A stretch of 37,709 bases of DNA. It comes from an uncultured Acetatifactor sp. (GTDB lineage: Bacteria; Bacillota; Clostridia; Lachnospirales; Lachnospiraceae). The notes beneath the pieces were generated by a model. It had not been told where the DNA came from and ran no database searches. It saw only the letters and a program-made list of their open reading frames with translations. The position numbers and the translations under genes were made by a program. Each line of letters opens with the position of its first letter. The first letter of the stretch is position 1. The DNA lies in contig CAJTZD010000039.1 in the NCBI GenBank assembly GCA_910584235.1, positions 1 through 37,709 of the forward strand, in the 5' to 3' direction. Positions 7,523 through 16,096 of the stretch are shown here, in pieces.

Positions 7523-9162
7523 TGGTTGTGGACGACGAGGCATTGATCCGCCAGGGGCTGCTGGCCAGGCTGGAATTTCTTGGCTTTGCCTTTGAGCAGG
7601 TATGGGAGGCCGGAGGCGGGCTGGAGGCACTGAAGATTCTGGAGGAGGGAGCCGTGGATATCTGTATTGCGGATATCCAGATGCCCGATCTGGACGGGCT
7701 GACGTTTATCGAAAGGGCAAAGGCCCTCCGGCAGGGGAAACGGACCCAGTTTATCCTTTTAAGCGGTTACGCGGAATTCTCGTATGCGGAACGGGCTATT
7801 TCTCTGGGCGTTTCGGACTATCTGCTCAAGCCTCTGGCCAACGAGGCGCTGGCCAGGGCCATGAAAAAGGCTATGGGACTCTTGGAGGAAGAGGCCAGAC
7901 GTCAGGCGCTTGCCTCATCCAGAGAGCGGCTGGCCAGGACCCAGCAGGATTTTTGGCTGGAGCGGGAGATCAATGCCCTTTTAAATGAAAAAAAACCCCT
8001 GGAGAACAGGAAACGTTATCCGCAGCTGCAGGAGAGGCACCCGGAACTGCTGAATGCCGGAGATCAGGTGCTGATGCTGGGGATTCTGAACATTGAGGCG
8101 GACAGCTACAGCCAGGGAAGCTTTGAGAGAGAGGATGCGGAGCTTCTGCGGTTCTCGGTGCGGAATGTGTTTTCCGAGCTGGGCAGCAGGGGAGCGAAGC
8201 TCATTGCCGACAACCTGACCAACATGGAACAGATGTACCTGATCTTTCTCGGGCGGGATCCCATGAGCCTCAGGGAGGAGGTGGAACGGATCTTCGTCAG
8301 GATCTACACCTTGTTTGAAAAAAAGCTGGATGTATTTCTGTCCATGGGAGTCAGCGGCTGCAGGAAAGGGCTGGATGCCGCAGCCAGAAGAGAGGCCGGG
8401 GAAGCTTTGAAATGGCGGGATACCCAGGACAGGATGGCATTGTACTTTTACGGGGACCGGAAGATGCTGGAGGTGAAGAACTTTCCCACGGCAGAGCTGA
8501 ATCTCCTGGGAGTCTTCATGGAGAGAGGCGACTTAGAGGGCATGCGCAAATCCATTGAAAAGATTCTGGCGGAGCAGTTTCATTCCCGGTACAGCGCCCA
8601 GTTTACCCATATGATCCTGGGGCGGATTCTCAATATGGCGCTGCTGGCGTTCCCGGCCAGCGAGGGCAGGGAGCAGAGGCTGGAGGAGCTCATGTCCGGT
8701 TTTGCCTTAGCGGATGAGGCCGCGGAACCAAAGGAGCTGGCTCAGCGGCTTTACGCGTTGCTTCTGCGCTATATCGGGCAGGAATTCCAGGAGGCCCATG
8801 CGGAGGACAAGATCCGGCTGGCCATTCAGTATATGCAGCAGAATTTTGAGCGCAATATTGTGATTAATGAGCTGGCAGGACGTTACGGCATGAGTCCCAA
8901 CTATTTCTCCACCATGTTTAAGAGAGAGACAAATCAGTCGGCCATTGCCTACCTGACCAATCTCCGGGTGCAAAAGGCGGCCTGGTATCTGGAAAATACG
9001 GAGGAAAGCGCTGTGGACATCTCCCAGCGGGTGGGATATGAAGACAGTCAGTACTTCTTCAGAGTGTTTAAAAAGACTATGGGGATGACACCCCTGATGT
9101 ATCGAAAGGAATTCAGAAAAAATGCCGGTGAACAAAAACACAGAGAGAAAGATAACGGATAA
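7510..9162 (+). CDS. YesN-like response regulator with AraC DNA-binding domain
   Basis: A 550-residue cytoplasmic regulator. The receiver (about 1-120) has D8-D9, the phospho-acceptor Asp55 (IADIQMPDLDG), Ser85 (LLSGYAEF) and Lys107. A long middle region (about 130-430) is the variable linker usual in YesN proteins. The last 100 residues hold two AraC-type helix-turn-helix units, with INELAGRYGMSPNYFSTMFK and VDISQRVGYEDSQYFFRVFKKTMGMTP. Phosphorylation by the overlapping YesM-like kinase should activate it. Two promoters downstream, before the phosphoesterase and the importer, share an AWTGGA-N6-yCCATT element at a fixed distance from the -10 box. I infer this is its binding site. The MFS gene overlaps the 3' end by 41 nt. 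Confidence 0.92.
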   Translation: MYRLMVVDDEALIRQGLLARLEFLGFAFEQVWEAGGGLEALKILEEGAVDICIADIQMPDLDGLTFIERAKALRQGKRTQFILLSGYAEFSYAERAISLGVSDYLLKPLANEALARAMKKAMGLLEEEARRQALASSRERLARTQQDFWLEREINALLNEKKPLENRKRYPQLQERHPELLNAGDQVLMLGILNIEADSYSQGSFEREDAELLRFSVRNVFSELGSRGAKLIADNLTNMEQMYLIFLGRDPMSLREEVERIFVRIYTLFEKKLDVFLSMGVSGCRKGLDAAARREAGEALKWRDTQDRMALYFYGDRKMLEVKNFPTAELNLLGVFMERGDLEGMRKSIEKILAEQFHSRYSAQFTHMILGRILNMALLAFPASEGREQRLEELMSGFALADEAAEPKELAQRLYALLLRYIGQEFQEAHAEDKIRLAIQYMQQNFERNIVINELAGRYGMSPNYFSTMFKRETNQSAIAYLTNLRVQKAAWYLENTEESAVDISQRVGYEDSQYFFRVFKKTMGMTPLMYRKEFRKNAGEQKHREKDNG

Positions 9163-10438
9163 AAGACAGGCGTTCTTCCTGTTTGCCATCTGCTGGATGG
9201 CCTATTTTACCTGCTATATCGGCAGGCTGAATTTTTCCTCGGCCATGGCGGCCATGATTGAGGAAGCGGTTCTGACCAAGACGCAGGCCGGAACCATCAG
9301 TATGGTGTACTTTTTTGTCTATGGCTCAGGGCAATTGTTAAACGGCTTTTTAGGAGACAGAATCCACCCTGGCAGAATGATTTTCGGGGGACTTTTCCTG
9401 TCCATGCTCTGTAATCTTCTGATGGGAGTGGCCGGCTCCTTTGGAGCCATGGCAGTGGTGTGGGGCGTTAACGGATATGCCCAGTCCATGGTGTGGCCGC
9501 CCATTATCCGGATTTTTGCCAGACGGCTGGAGGAAGCCGTGCGCCTGCGCTATTGTGTGGACATTGTCTCTACCCAGGCGGCGGGCACGCTGGCGGCCTA
9601 TGTGCTGTCGGCGGCGGTGCTGGCAGTGTCCGGCTGGCGCACCGTATTCTGGGGCGCGGGACTCTGCCTCCTGGCAGCGGCCGTGGTTTGGGCGGTGGGT
9701 TATGCCAGGATAGAGCGTCTTGCGGACAGCGCCCCGCCCGCCCGGACCCAGGTCCGTGAAAAGGCGGCAGACGAAAAAGCTCCCGCACCCTCCGTGGAAA
9801 AAGGGGGCAGAAGCTTTGTCTCATTGATTGGGGGCGGATTGTGGCTGATTATCCTGCCCGTGGTGGTCCACGGAATATTAAAAGACGGTGTGACCTCCTG
9901 GGTGCCCACCTATATCCTGGAAACATTCCAGACCTCCGCCTCCCTGTCGGTATTGGTAACCACGGCGCTGCCCATTGTAAATCTTTCCGGCGCCTATTTG
10001 GCAAGGGCACTATACCGGAAATGCGCCGGCAATGAGGTCAGGGCGTCCGCAGTCTTTTTCGGTGTGTCCGTGGCGGCGCTGTCAGCGCTCTGGACCGCGG
10101 GTTCTCTTTCCCTGATCCTGACGGTGGCACTGCTTTCCGTAATCACCGCATCCATGATGGGGGTAAATACTTTGTTTGTGAACCTGCTTCCCCTCCGCTA
10201 TGAAAAGGAGGGGAAAGTGTCCAGTGTGTCGGGCTTCCTAAATGCCTGCGCTTACCTGGGCACTGCAGTGTCTACGTTTTCCATCGGCGTAATGGTGGAG
10301 AAGCTGGGCTGGGGCGCCACTGTGGCAGGCTGGCTTGGGGTGACTGCGGCGGGACTGGTGGTCTGCCTGGCTGTGAGGGGCAGATACAAAACCGGAGATA
10401 CGCACAGCAGCGATTCCGGCTCCAAAGCCTCCTCATAG
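9122..10438 (+). CDS. MFS transporter, organophosphate/UhpC-like
   Basis: A 438-residue carrier with about 12 membrane helices. It resembles the organophosphate:phosphate antiporter group (GlpT, UhpT, UhpC): an early segment YIGRLNFSSAM, and NGYAQSMVWPP, which matches the NGxxQxxxWPP signature of that group. GlpT and UhpT exchange phosphate for sugar or glycerol phosphates; UhpC is a sensor variant. The N-terminus has no cleavable signal. ATG at 9122 overlaps the regulator gene by 41 nt and has only AAAGGA about 11 nt upstream, so the start is less sure. The 3' end overlaps the convergent PHP gene by 187 bp, which is unusual. With two phosphoesterases next door, import or sensing of a phosphorylated compound is plausible. 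Confidence 0.85.
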   Translation: MPVNKNTERKITDKRQAFFLFAICWMAYFTCYIGRLNFSSAMAAMIEEAVLTKTQAGTISMVYFFVYGSGQLLNGFLGDRIHPGRMIFGGLFLSMLCNLLMGVAGSFGAMAVVWGVNGYAQSMVWPPIIRIFARRLEEAVRLRYCVDIVSTQAAGTLAAYVLSAAVLAVSGWRTVFWGAGLCLLAAAVVWAVGYARIERLADSAPPARTQVREKAADEKAPAPSVEKGGRSFVSLIGGGLWLIILPVVVHGILKDGVTSWVPTYILETFQTSASLSVLVTTALPIVNLSGAYLARALYRKCAGNEVRASAVFFGVSVAALSALWTAGSLSLILTVALLSVITASMMGVNTLFVNLLPLRYEKEGKVSSVSGFLNACAYLGTAVSTFSIGVMVEKLGWGATVAGWLGVTAAGLVVCLAVRGRYKTGDTHSSDSGSKASS

Positions 10439-11922
10439 AGCTTGGGAATCACGGGACAGAGCGGTTTTTCGGCTTCTGACGCAGGGGCCGGAATACCGCT
10501 TTTTGTTTGCGCGGGCACCGCTGCCGCCAGATCTGCCAGCCTTTCCCAGGAAATGCTTAAGGGACTGTCCGGAGAAATGCGCTCTTCTAAAGTACCGCCG
10601 GACAGCCGCAGGGTCATCAGATAGGTTTTATCCCGGCGGAGGATACAGCCGGGCTTTCCGCCGTCTGTGATCCGAAAGAGCGTCCGCCGCTCCTGGGGGA
10701 GACTTTCGGCTACCAGCAGAAGTCCCCTGGAAACCCAGGTACGGCACTGCCGCACCGCCGCATCGAGAGCCTGGGAGACAGGGACGCCCCTGTTTTCCAC
10801 AAAAGTGGCATAGTTGCCGGCAAGATTCCACTTTCCGTGGAGATCCATGCCGCAGGTGGCCGCCAGATGCCAGCCCTCCAGCACAAGCTTTTCCCAGAGC
10901 GCCAGGGCGGGGACATTTACCTCTCTCAAGGGCTCAGGGTTATTGAAGATCTCAATAAAGTCTACATCGCTGTAATCAGTCATTTTCATCTCAAAGCGGC
11001 AGCCCGTGGCAAAGGGATAGCCATAGGAATAGGGATGGGCGATGCCTGCCAGGGCCCCTGTGCTTCGTATCTTTTTGAAGATCACTTCCGGCCGGAGCGG
11101 ATCAATGGAATCCCAGGGTACATACTCCGTCAGGTTAAGACAGAGAATATGTCCGTAATAAGTGGTATATTCCATGCCGTAAATACACTGAATGGGAGCG
11201 CCGGATTTTGCCACCAGCTCCTCCATTTTCGGATGGCCGGAAATGGTGTTGTGATCCGTGAGGGCAAAGGCGTCCGCACCGTCTTCTGCCATATGATCCA
11301 GCAGATCCTGACAGCTTAAGGAGGCGTCGGATTCGGTGGTGTGATTGTGCAGCTCCAGTCTCAAAAAGGCCTTATCCATAGGCAGTCTGCCGTTCAAATC
11401 TGCTTTCTGTCGGGGGCTGCTTTCTGCGAGAGTCTCCGCGTTTTCCGTTTTTTGGGGCTTTTTCCCGGATACCGTCACTGTATACGGCGTATCGTCCATA
11501 AGCACCTGGAATGCCAGTACAGTGACTTTCAGCACGCCCTCCAGGCGCCTTGGCATGATACAGCCCTCGGAAAGGTCTTCCGGGCTAAAATGCATATGCC
11601 GGCAGGTGAGCTGCTTGTGGATACAGCCGATGAACACATCGTTCAGAGAGGCACAGATGTGGATTTCCGTTTTGGTCTCCCGCATAAAAAGCGCGGCCAG
11701 CTGTTCTCTGCTCATGTTCTCATAGGCCGTGGTGTCATACCGCTGCCTGCAGTACCCGGCCAGCTCCTCCACCGGCACCTGGGCGGGAGAATCATAGTGC
11801 TGTTTGTCAAAGGTAAGGCAGATATCCAGTTCCTCCAGGCTTTCCGTCAGACAGAAAGTGTAGGTGATCTGGCCGATGAATTCTCTGCTGAGCAGTCCCT
11901 TGACCTGATATAGTTGTTTCAT
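10252..11922 (-). CDS. PHP-domain metal-dependent phosphoesterase
   Basis: A 556-residue protein starting at ATG 11922 after TCAGGAGGAACGAAA. Residues 1-150 form an unrecognised N-terminal domain. The PHP domain (about 188-400) keeps its metal ligands: H192-x-H194, D199, H224 (TDHNT), E251, H258, H296 (AHPY) and D360-x-H362. PHP proteins hydrolyse phosphate esters, including histidinol phosphate, 3',5'-bisnucleotides and some sugar phosphates; the substrate here is not readable. No signal peptide, so it is cytoplasmic. The final 62 codons (495-556) lie antisense to the MFS 3' end and are rich in Pro, Thr and Ala, so they may be a chance extension after loss of the native stop. It is divergent from the calcineurin-like phosphoesterase and shares its control region. 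Confidence 0.87.
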   Translation of the reverse strand: MKQLYQVKGLLSREFIGQITYTFCLTESLEELDICLTFDKQHYDSPAQVPVEELAGYCRQRYDTTAYENMSREQLAALFMRETKTEIHICASLNDVFIGCIHKQLTCRHMHFSPEDLSEGCIMPRRLEGVLKVTVLAFQVLMDDTPYTVTVSGKKPQKTENAETLAESSPRQKADLNGRLPMDKAFLRLELHNHTTESDASLSCQDLLDHMAEDGADAFALTDHNTISGHPKMEELVAKSGAPIQCIYGMEYTTYYGHILCLNLTEYVPWDSIDPLRPEVIFKKIRSTGALAGIAHPYSYGYPFATGCRFEMKMTDYSDVDFIEIFNNPEPLREVNVPALALWEKLVLEGWHLAATCGMDLHGKWNLAGNYATFVENRGVPVSQALDAAVRQCRTWVSRGLLLVAESLPQERRTLFRITDGGKPGCILRRDKTYLMTLRLSGGTLEERISPDSPLSISWERLADLAAAVPAQTKSGIPAPASEAEKPLCPVIPKLYEEALEPESLLCVSPVLYLPLTARQTTSPAAVTPSQPATVAPQPSFSTITPMENVDTAVPR

Positions 11923-11948
11923 TTTCGTTCCTCCTGATTTTTGGATAG

Positions 11949-11977
11949 ATTATACGGCAGGGTCTACCACCCCACAT
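11949..11977 (-). promoter_or_regulatory. Candidate promoter of the PHP gene
   Basis: A perfect TATAAT reads on the minus strand at 11954-11949. The 17-nt-spaced -35 position (11977-11972) reads ATGTGG, which is poor and suggests need of an activator. The two operator copies at 12007-12046 lie upstream of it. Confidence 0.5.
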
Positions 11978-12006
11978 ATACTATAGCGGAAAAACGACAT
12001 ATGGGA

Positions 12007-12046
12007 AATGGAAATTTTCCCATTCCCGATTGGAGTTTTCTCCATT
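12007..12046. promoter_or_regulatory. Two tandem AWTGGA-N6-yCCATT operator copies
   Basis: AATGGA-N6-CCCATT occupies 12007-12024 and ATTGGA-N6-TCCATT occupies 12029-12046. Start-to-start distance is 22 bp, two helical turns, so bound proteins would sit on one face. The proximal copy runs into the -35 position of the phosphoesterase promoter and begins its TCC half 28 nt before the -10 box. The same element at the same distance precedes the importer. The most likely ligand is the YesN-like regulator; this is inference. Confidence 0.6.
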
Positions 12047-12074
12047 GTGGAAATGACGGAAAATTTTTTAAAAT
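12046..12074 (+). promoter_or_regulatory. Activator-type promoter of the calcineurin-like gene
   Basis: The -10 is TAAAAT (12069-12074). The 17-nt-spaced -35 position (12046-12051) reads TGTGGA and is not consensus, and is overlapped by the proximal operator. This is the layout of a promoter driven by an activator bound next to the -35 region. Confidence 0.5.
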
Positions 12075-12116
12075 AGAAGTCAGATTCGTCAAAGATTTTC
12101 AGGGAGGAGATGCCAA

Positions 12117-13049
12117 GTGGAAAAGAAACTGTATTTTAGGGAGGACGGAAGCTTCCGGATTCTGCAGCTGACGGACATCCACTACACAGAGGATGATGAA
12201 AGAGATCATAAGACCGTGGCGCTGATGCGGGATTTGATCCGGCGGGAGAGACCGGATTTCATCGCCGTCACGGGAGACGCCGTTTACGGGGAGAAGAATC
12301 TGGAGTATCTGCCCCTGGCTTTAGCGCCGGTGACGGAATCGGGCATCCCCTGGACTTTCACGTTCGGAAACCACGACGTGGAGTTCGCAGGGAACAGGAA
12401 AGAGCTCTTTGCCGCTCTCAGGAAGCTTCCGGGGTGTATGGCGTATCATGACCCGGATTCCGTGGACGGCGTGGGCAATCATACCATCGGCATTGCGGAC
12501 AAAGAGGGGAACGTGCGGTGGCTGATCTTTGGCATTGACTCCGGAGATTACAATCCGTTAAAGCAGGTGGGCGGCTACGGCTTTGTGACCCGGAATCAGA
12601 TCCGCTGGTACCAGGACCAGATCCGCAGACAGGAACAGCAGGGTGAGGATTTCGGCGTTTTCGTCTTTCAGCACATGGCTCTGCCGGAGTATGCGGAGGT
12701 GTTCCGCTATGAGACCTGCTACGGCATCCGGCGGGAGGGCTTCGGCTGTCCCAGGATCAACACGGGCTTTTTCGCGGCCATGGTTCTGGCGGGGCATAAT
12801 CCCAGCATGTTTGTGGGACATGACCATGTGAACGATTTCTATGGGAAGCTCTACGGCGTGACCTTAGGGTACGGCCGGGCCACCGGCTACGGGACCTATG
12901 GGGCACAGGACTTTGCCAGAGGAGGGCGGGTGTTCGTGCTGAACCGGGAGGACACGGCATCTTACACCACCTATGTGAGCCTGGAGGGCGGCATTGTGGT
13001 GGACGATCCCTGGCGGTATGAACCGTTGGAAAAAAGGGCGGAAGGATAA
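12117..13049 (+). CDS. Calcineurin-like metallophosphoesterase
   Basis: A 310-residue hydrolase starting at GTG 12117, with GGGAGGAGA about 8 nt upstream. All metal motifs of the family are present: D20-x-H22 (LTDIHY), G53-D54, G84-N85-H86-D87, H186 (FQHMALP) and G234-H235-D236-H237. The sequence fits the group of bacterial and fungal Dcr2/Sia1-like phosphatases. There is no signal peptide or membrane helix, so it acts in the cytoplasm. It has its own promoter with tandem operators and precedes the ABC importer, which carries the same operator. It therefore probably belongs to the same induced pathway and removes phosphate from an imported or intracellular intermediate. Whether it is a monoesterase or diesterase cannot be told. 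Confidence 0.9.
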   Translation: MEKKLYFREDGSFRILQLTDIHYTEDDERDHKTVALMRDLIRRERPDFIAVTGDAVYGEKNLEYLPLALAPVTESGIPWTFTFGNHDVEFAGNRKELFAALRKLPGCMAYHDPDSVDGVGNHTIGIADKEGNVRWLIFGIDSGDYNPLKQVGGYGFVTRNQIRWYQDQIRRQEQQGEDFGVFVFQHMALPEYAEVFRYETCYGIRREGFGCPRINTGFFAAMVLAGHNPSMFVGHDHVNDFYGKLYGVTLGYGRATGYGTYGAQDFARGGRVFVLNREDTASYTTYVSLEGGIVVDDPWRYEPLEKRAEG

Positions 13050-13096
13050 GAAACTATCAGATTATCAATAGGGCAGCGTAGAATTTTACAGAGAAT

Positions 13097-13142
13097 AATG
13101 GAAAATAGTCCATTGTTTCAGAAGACGGCATTTTTATATAAT
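13097..13142 (+). promoter_or_regulatory. Operator plus promoter of the ABC importer operon
   Basis: AATGGA-N6-TCCATT (13097-13114) is a perfect 6-bp dyad. TATAAT (13137-13142) begins 28 nt after the TCC half, exactly as in the phosphoesterase promoter. The -35 position (13114-13119) reads TGTTTC and is poor. Both sites also share TCCATTGT. The layout points to positive control by one regulator. Confidence 0.65.
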
Positions 13143-13177
13143 AATTGCATTAGAGGTAAGGAAGAGGAGGGTCTTAC

Positions 13178-14110
13178 ATGAAAAGCATGGTAAAGGTTCA
13201 AAAAGTGCCCATCGGAAAGAGGCTCATCAAGTTTTGGCCGCTGTATGTCATGTTACTGCCATGTATCATCTATTACATCTTAATTAAGTATGTGCCCATG
13301 GCAGGACTTTTGCTGGCGTTTAAGGATTACTCCTACAAAAAGGGGATTTTCGGAAGTCCCTGGGTGGGCTGGCGTTATTTTGAGACCTTTTTCACCAGTT
13401 ATGACTGTATGCGTCTGATTAAGAACACACTGGTGGTAGGACTGATCAAATGTATCCTGGAATTCCCCTTTGCCATCATTCTGGCATTGATGCTGAATGA
13501 AGTGCGGAACATGAAATTTAAGAAGGTGACCCAGACCATTACATACCTTCCCCATTTCCTGTCCACGGTTATCATCATCACCATGCTGCAGAGGATCCTG
13601 GCGCCTGGGGACGGCGTTCTGAACCAGATCATCGCTCAGATGGGCGGAAGCGGAGACACGTTCTTCCTGATGGAAAGCAAGTATTTTTATCAGATTCTGT
13701 TCTCCATGGATCTGTGGCGCAACATCGGATGGGACTCCATCATCTATCTGGCGGCCATCGCAGGGGTGGACAGCTCGCTTTACGAGGCAGCGGAGATGGA
13801 CGGCTGCGGCAAGCTAAAGCGCATGTGGCACATTACCCTGCCGGGCATCCGGGGAACCATCGGCCTGCTGTTCATCATGGGCATCGGCGGTCTGCTCTCA
13901 TCTGGCTTTGAACAGATCTACCTGCTGCGCACGCCGGGCAATATGGATCTGGCGGATACCCTGGACGTATATGTGGTTCGAATCGGTCTGCTGGGCGGAC
14001 AGTTCGGATACGCTACGGCCATCGGCCTGATACAGGGAATCGTAGGATTGATTATGGTGGTCACGGCCAACAAGATATGCAAGAAGATTACGGAGGTCAG
14101 CCTCTGGTAA
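13178..14110 (+). CDS. ABC sugar importer permease, LplB-like
   Basis: A 310-residue inner-membrane permease with ATG after GGAAGAGGAGGG. It has about six helices. The cytoplasmic loop that contacts the ATPase is intact: EAAEMDGCGKLKRMWHITLP, the EAA motif. The N-terminus with WPLYVMLLPCIIYYILIKYVPM is typical of LplB permeases, which pair with a YtcP-type permease and a LipO-type lipoprotein to bring in oligosaccharides, often complex or charged ones. Both partners follow in order. No ATP-binding subunit is encoded here; such systems commonly borrow a shared MsmX-type ATPase encoded elsewhere. Transcription starts from the promoter at 13097-13142. Confidence 0.93.
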   Translation: MKSMVKVQKVPIGKRLIKFWPLYVMLLPCIIYYILIKYVPMAGLLLAFKDYSYKKGIFGSPWVGWRYFETFFTSYDCMRLIKNTLVVGLIKCILEFPFAIILALMLNEVRNMKFKKVTQTITYLPHFLSTVIIITMLQRILAPGDGVLNQIIAQMGGSGDTFFLMESKYFYQILFSMDLWRNIGWDSIIYLAAIAGVDSSLYEAAEMDGCGKLKRMWHITLPGIRGTIGLLFIMGIGGLLSSGFEQIYLLRTPGNMDLADTLDVYVVRIGLLGGQFGYATAIGLIQGIVGLIMVVTANKICKKITEVSLW

Positions 14111-14189
14111 AAAAGAGGAGCGTTTTTCTGGAAGAGAACCTTCTGACATAAGTCTTTATCATAGAAGGAAAATTAAAGGAGGAAAGAGG

Positions 14190-16028
14190 ATGAAAAAGCA
14201 ATTTTTAAAACGTGTGTTGTCTACGCTGCTGGTAGGAACCATGGTTGCGGGTCTGCTTGCAGGTTGCGGCAATGAGGATAAGCCCTCGGAGAACAGCACA
14301 CAGCAGTCTGAGCCCGACAAGGAATCGGAAGCACCCGATCCGGGAGAGGACAATCAGGAATCGGACAATCAGGGAGGCGATGAGGGACACGGTGACGAGT
14401 GGATCGCAGACAGGGATATCGTTGTACAGATCTTTGTAAGCGATGCCGGTAATGCGCTTCCGGAGGATCAGGAGAATACACCTATTTTCCAGGAGATCAA
14501 AAAGCGTACTGGCATTTCTCTGAAACTGCAGTACACACCCGGTCAGAACGGCAGCCTGGATGCGCTGACCACCCAGCTGAACGCAGGGCTTGACGACAGC
14601 GTGGACGCCATGATCTGCTATCTGAACAATTCCACCAGGCCGGAGTTCCCGGTTCTGTTGAAAGCGGCAAAGACGGATGAAATGTTTGCGGACGTGTCCG
14701 AGTACATGAAGAATTCGAAGGTATATTCCAAGTATTATGAAGATGGATATCTTCCCAAGGACTCTTATAAGAACATCGTGTTCCGTGAGGATCTGGACGG
14801 CGTGTACCTGCTTCACCTGAACGTGGATGAGGTGGATAGGTCCATGATTTACGATCCCAATGAAGAGTATCTGGGCGGACCTTATATCCAGAAGAGAATT
14901 GTGGACGAACTCCAAATTGATCCCAAGAGCATCAGGACTCCCGAGGAATTCTATGATCTGCTGGTAAAGATCAAGGAGCATGGCTTTAAGGATGACAACG
15001 GACAGGACATTATACCTTTGGGACCCAAATTCTGGGGCGGCTCCTTTGACGCGCTGGATTGGGATATGAGAGGCCTGCGCTGGGGTATCAGCGATGGCTA
15101 CAACATGGATAAGGACGGCAAGATCTATCATGAGGCCGAGACGGATTATATCTATGATTTGATCAATTATGTGCGTAAGCTCATGGCCGAAGGCCTGATG
15201 GACAGAGAGTATTTCGATAAGTCCGAAGAGAGAGCCGGAGAAGGCGCCTGGAGCAAGAGCTATGGTATCATCGGCGACGTTCACAACTATGTGGACATCA
15301 TCTACTCTTCCGAGGACTGGGTACCTTTAGGGCCTTTGAATGACATTGAGGGCGACAACAAGATGGTTACCACCGGAAAGACCGGTTCCTGCTGTCTGGC
15401 AATTATGGAGCAGGCCGAGAATCCGGAAGAAGTTTTCCGTTTCTTTGACTGGCTCTGCACCTATGAGGGACAGCTTCTGTGCCAGTACGGTATTGAAGGC
15501 CTTTCCTACAACATGGTGGACGGACAGCCCCGTGTGACCGACGAGGTAAAGGCGAAGCTGAACGAAGGCGATGAAGAGTGGCTTGTAAATAATGTAGGCG
15601 CAGCTTTCGGCGGAAGCGGAGCATACTTCTTTGAGTGCATACTGACCAACAAGAACAATATCGATAACTTCGGCGAGTCCCGTCCCGGCGCATCAGGCGG
15701 CGACGACAGTGAGAATATCTTTGCCAGAAGCGTTCAGATTGCCAAGGACTATCCCAGAGAGTATAAGCTGAAGGAAGGCATGAAAGCCACTGCTTATCTG
15801 ACAACCTTGGACGAGGCCGCGCAAGCGCCGTTGAAAGAAGCCCACGATGCATGGAAAGAAGTGCTGCAGCAGGCGATCCATGCGGATGAGGGCGAGGTTG
15901 AGAGCATCATCAATGCTTACCGCGACAGACTGCAGCGCGCAGGGGTTGAAGAGTTCAAAGCGAAGCTGATGGAGATCTATAACGAAGATCCTACATCCAT
16001 TATGTTCTATGGCACAATGCCGGAGTAA
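14190..16028 (+). CDS. Lipoprotein solute-binding protein, LipO-like
   Basis: A 612-residue lipoprotein starting after AAAGGAGGAAAG. A basic start (MKKQFLKR), a hydrophobic core and the lipobox L-A-G-Cys26 mark export and lipid anchoring to the outer face of the membrane. An acidic, Ser/Glu/Asp-rich linker (about 27-70) holds the binding domain off the membrane. The rest is an extracellular solute-binding domain of the large LipO/YtcQ kind found with LplB and YtcP permeases. A length near 600 is higher than for simple sugar-binding proteins and fits oligosaccharide or glycoconjugate ligands. The ligand is not readable. It lies between the two permease genes, and it may also present ligand to the YesM-like kinase. 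Confidence 0.92.
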   Translation: MKKQFLKRVLSTLLVGTMVAGLLAGCGNEDKPSENSTQQSEPDKESEAPDPGEDNQESDNQGGDEGHGDEWIADRDIVVQIFVSDAGNALPEDQENTPIFQEIKKRTGISLKLQYTPGQNGSLDALTTQLNAGLDDSVDAMICYLNNSTRPEFPVLLKAAKTDEMFADVSEYMKNSKVYSKYYEDGYLPKDSYKNIVFREDLDGVYLLHLNVDEVDRSMIYDPNEEYLGGPYIQKRIVDELQIDPKSIRTPEEFYDLLVKIKEHGFKDDNGQDIIPLGPKFWGGSFDALDWDMRGLRWGISDGYNMDKDGKIYHEAETDYIYDLINYVRKLMAEGLMDREYFDKSEERAGEGAWSKSYGIIGDVHNYVDIIYSSEDWVPLGPLNDIEGDNKMVTTGKTGSCCLAIMEQAENPEEVFRFFDWLCTYEGQLLCQYGIEGLSYNMVDGQPRVTDEVKAKLNEGDEEWLVNNVGAAFGGSGAYFFECILTNKNNIDNFGESRPGASGGDDSENIFARSVQIAKDYPREYKLKEGMKATAYLTTLDEAAQAPLKEAHDAWKEVLQQAIHADEGEVESIINAYRDRLQRAGVEEFKAKLMEIYNEDPTSIMFYGTMPE

Positions 16029-16096
16029 CAAAGCGCTACAACGAAGATTCTACAGCAATTTTATTCTATAATTAATGAACATGCGGGGAGGACGCT

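Noticed and set aside
14205..15284. 359-codon minus-strand frame inside the solute-binding protein gene
   Set aside because: It is a long antisense shadow of a clearly coding lipoprotein gene and has no plausible domain or ribosome binding site.
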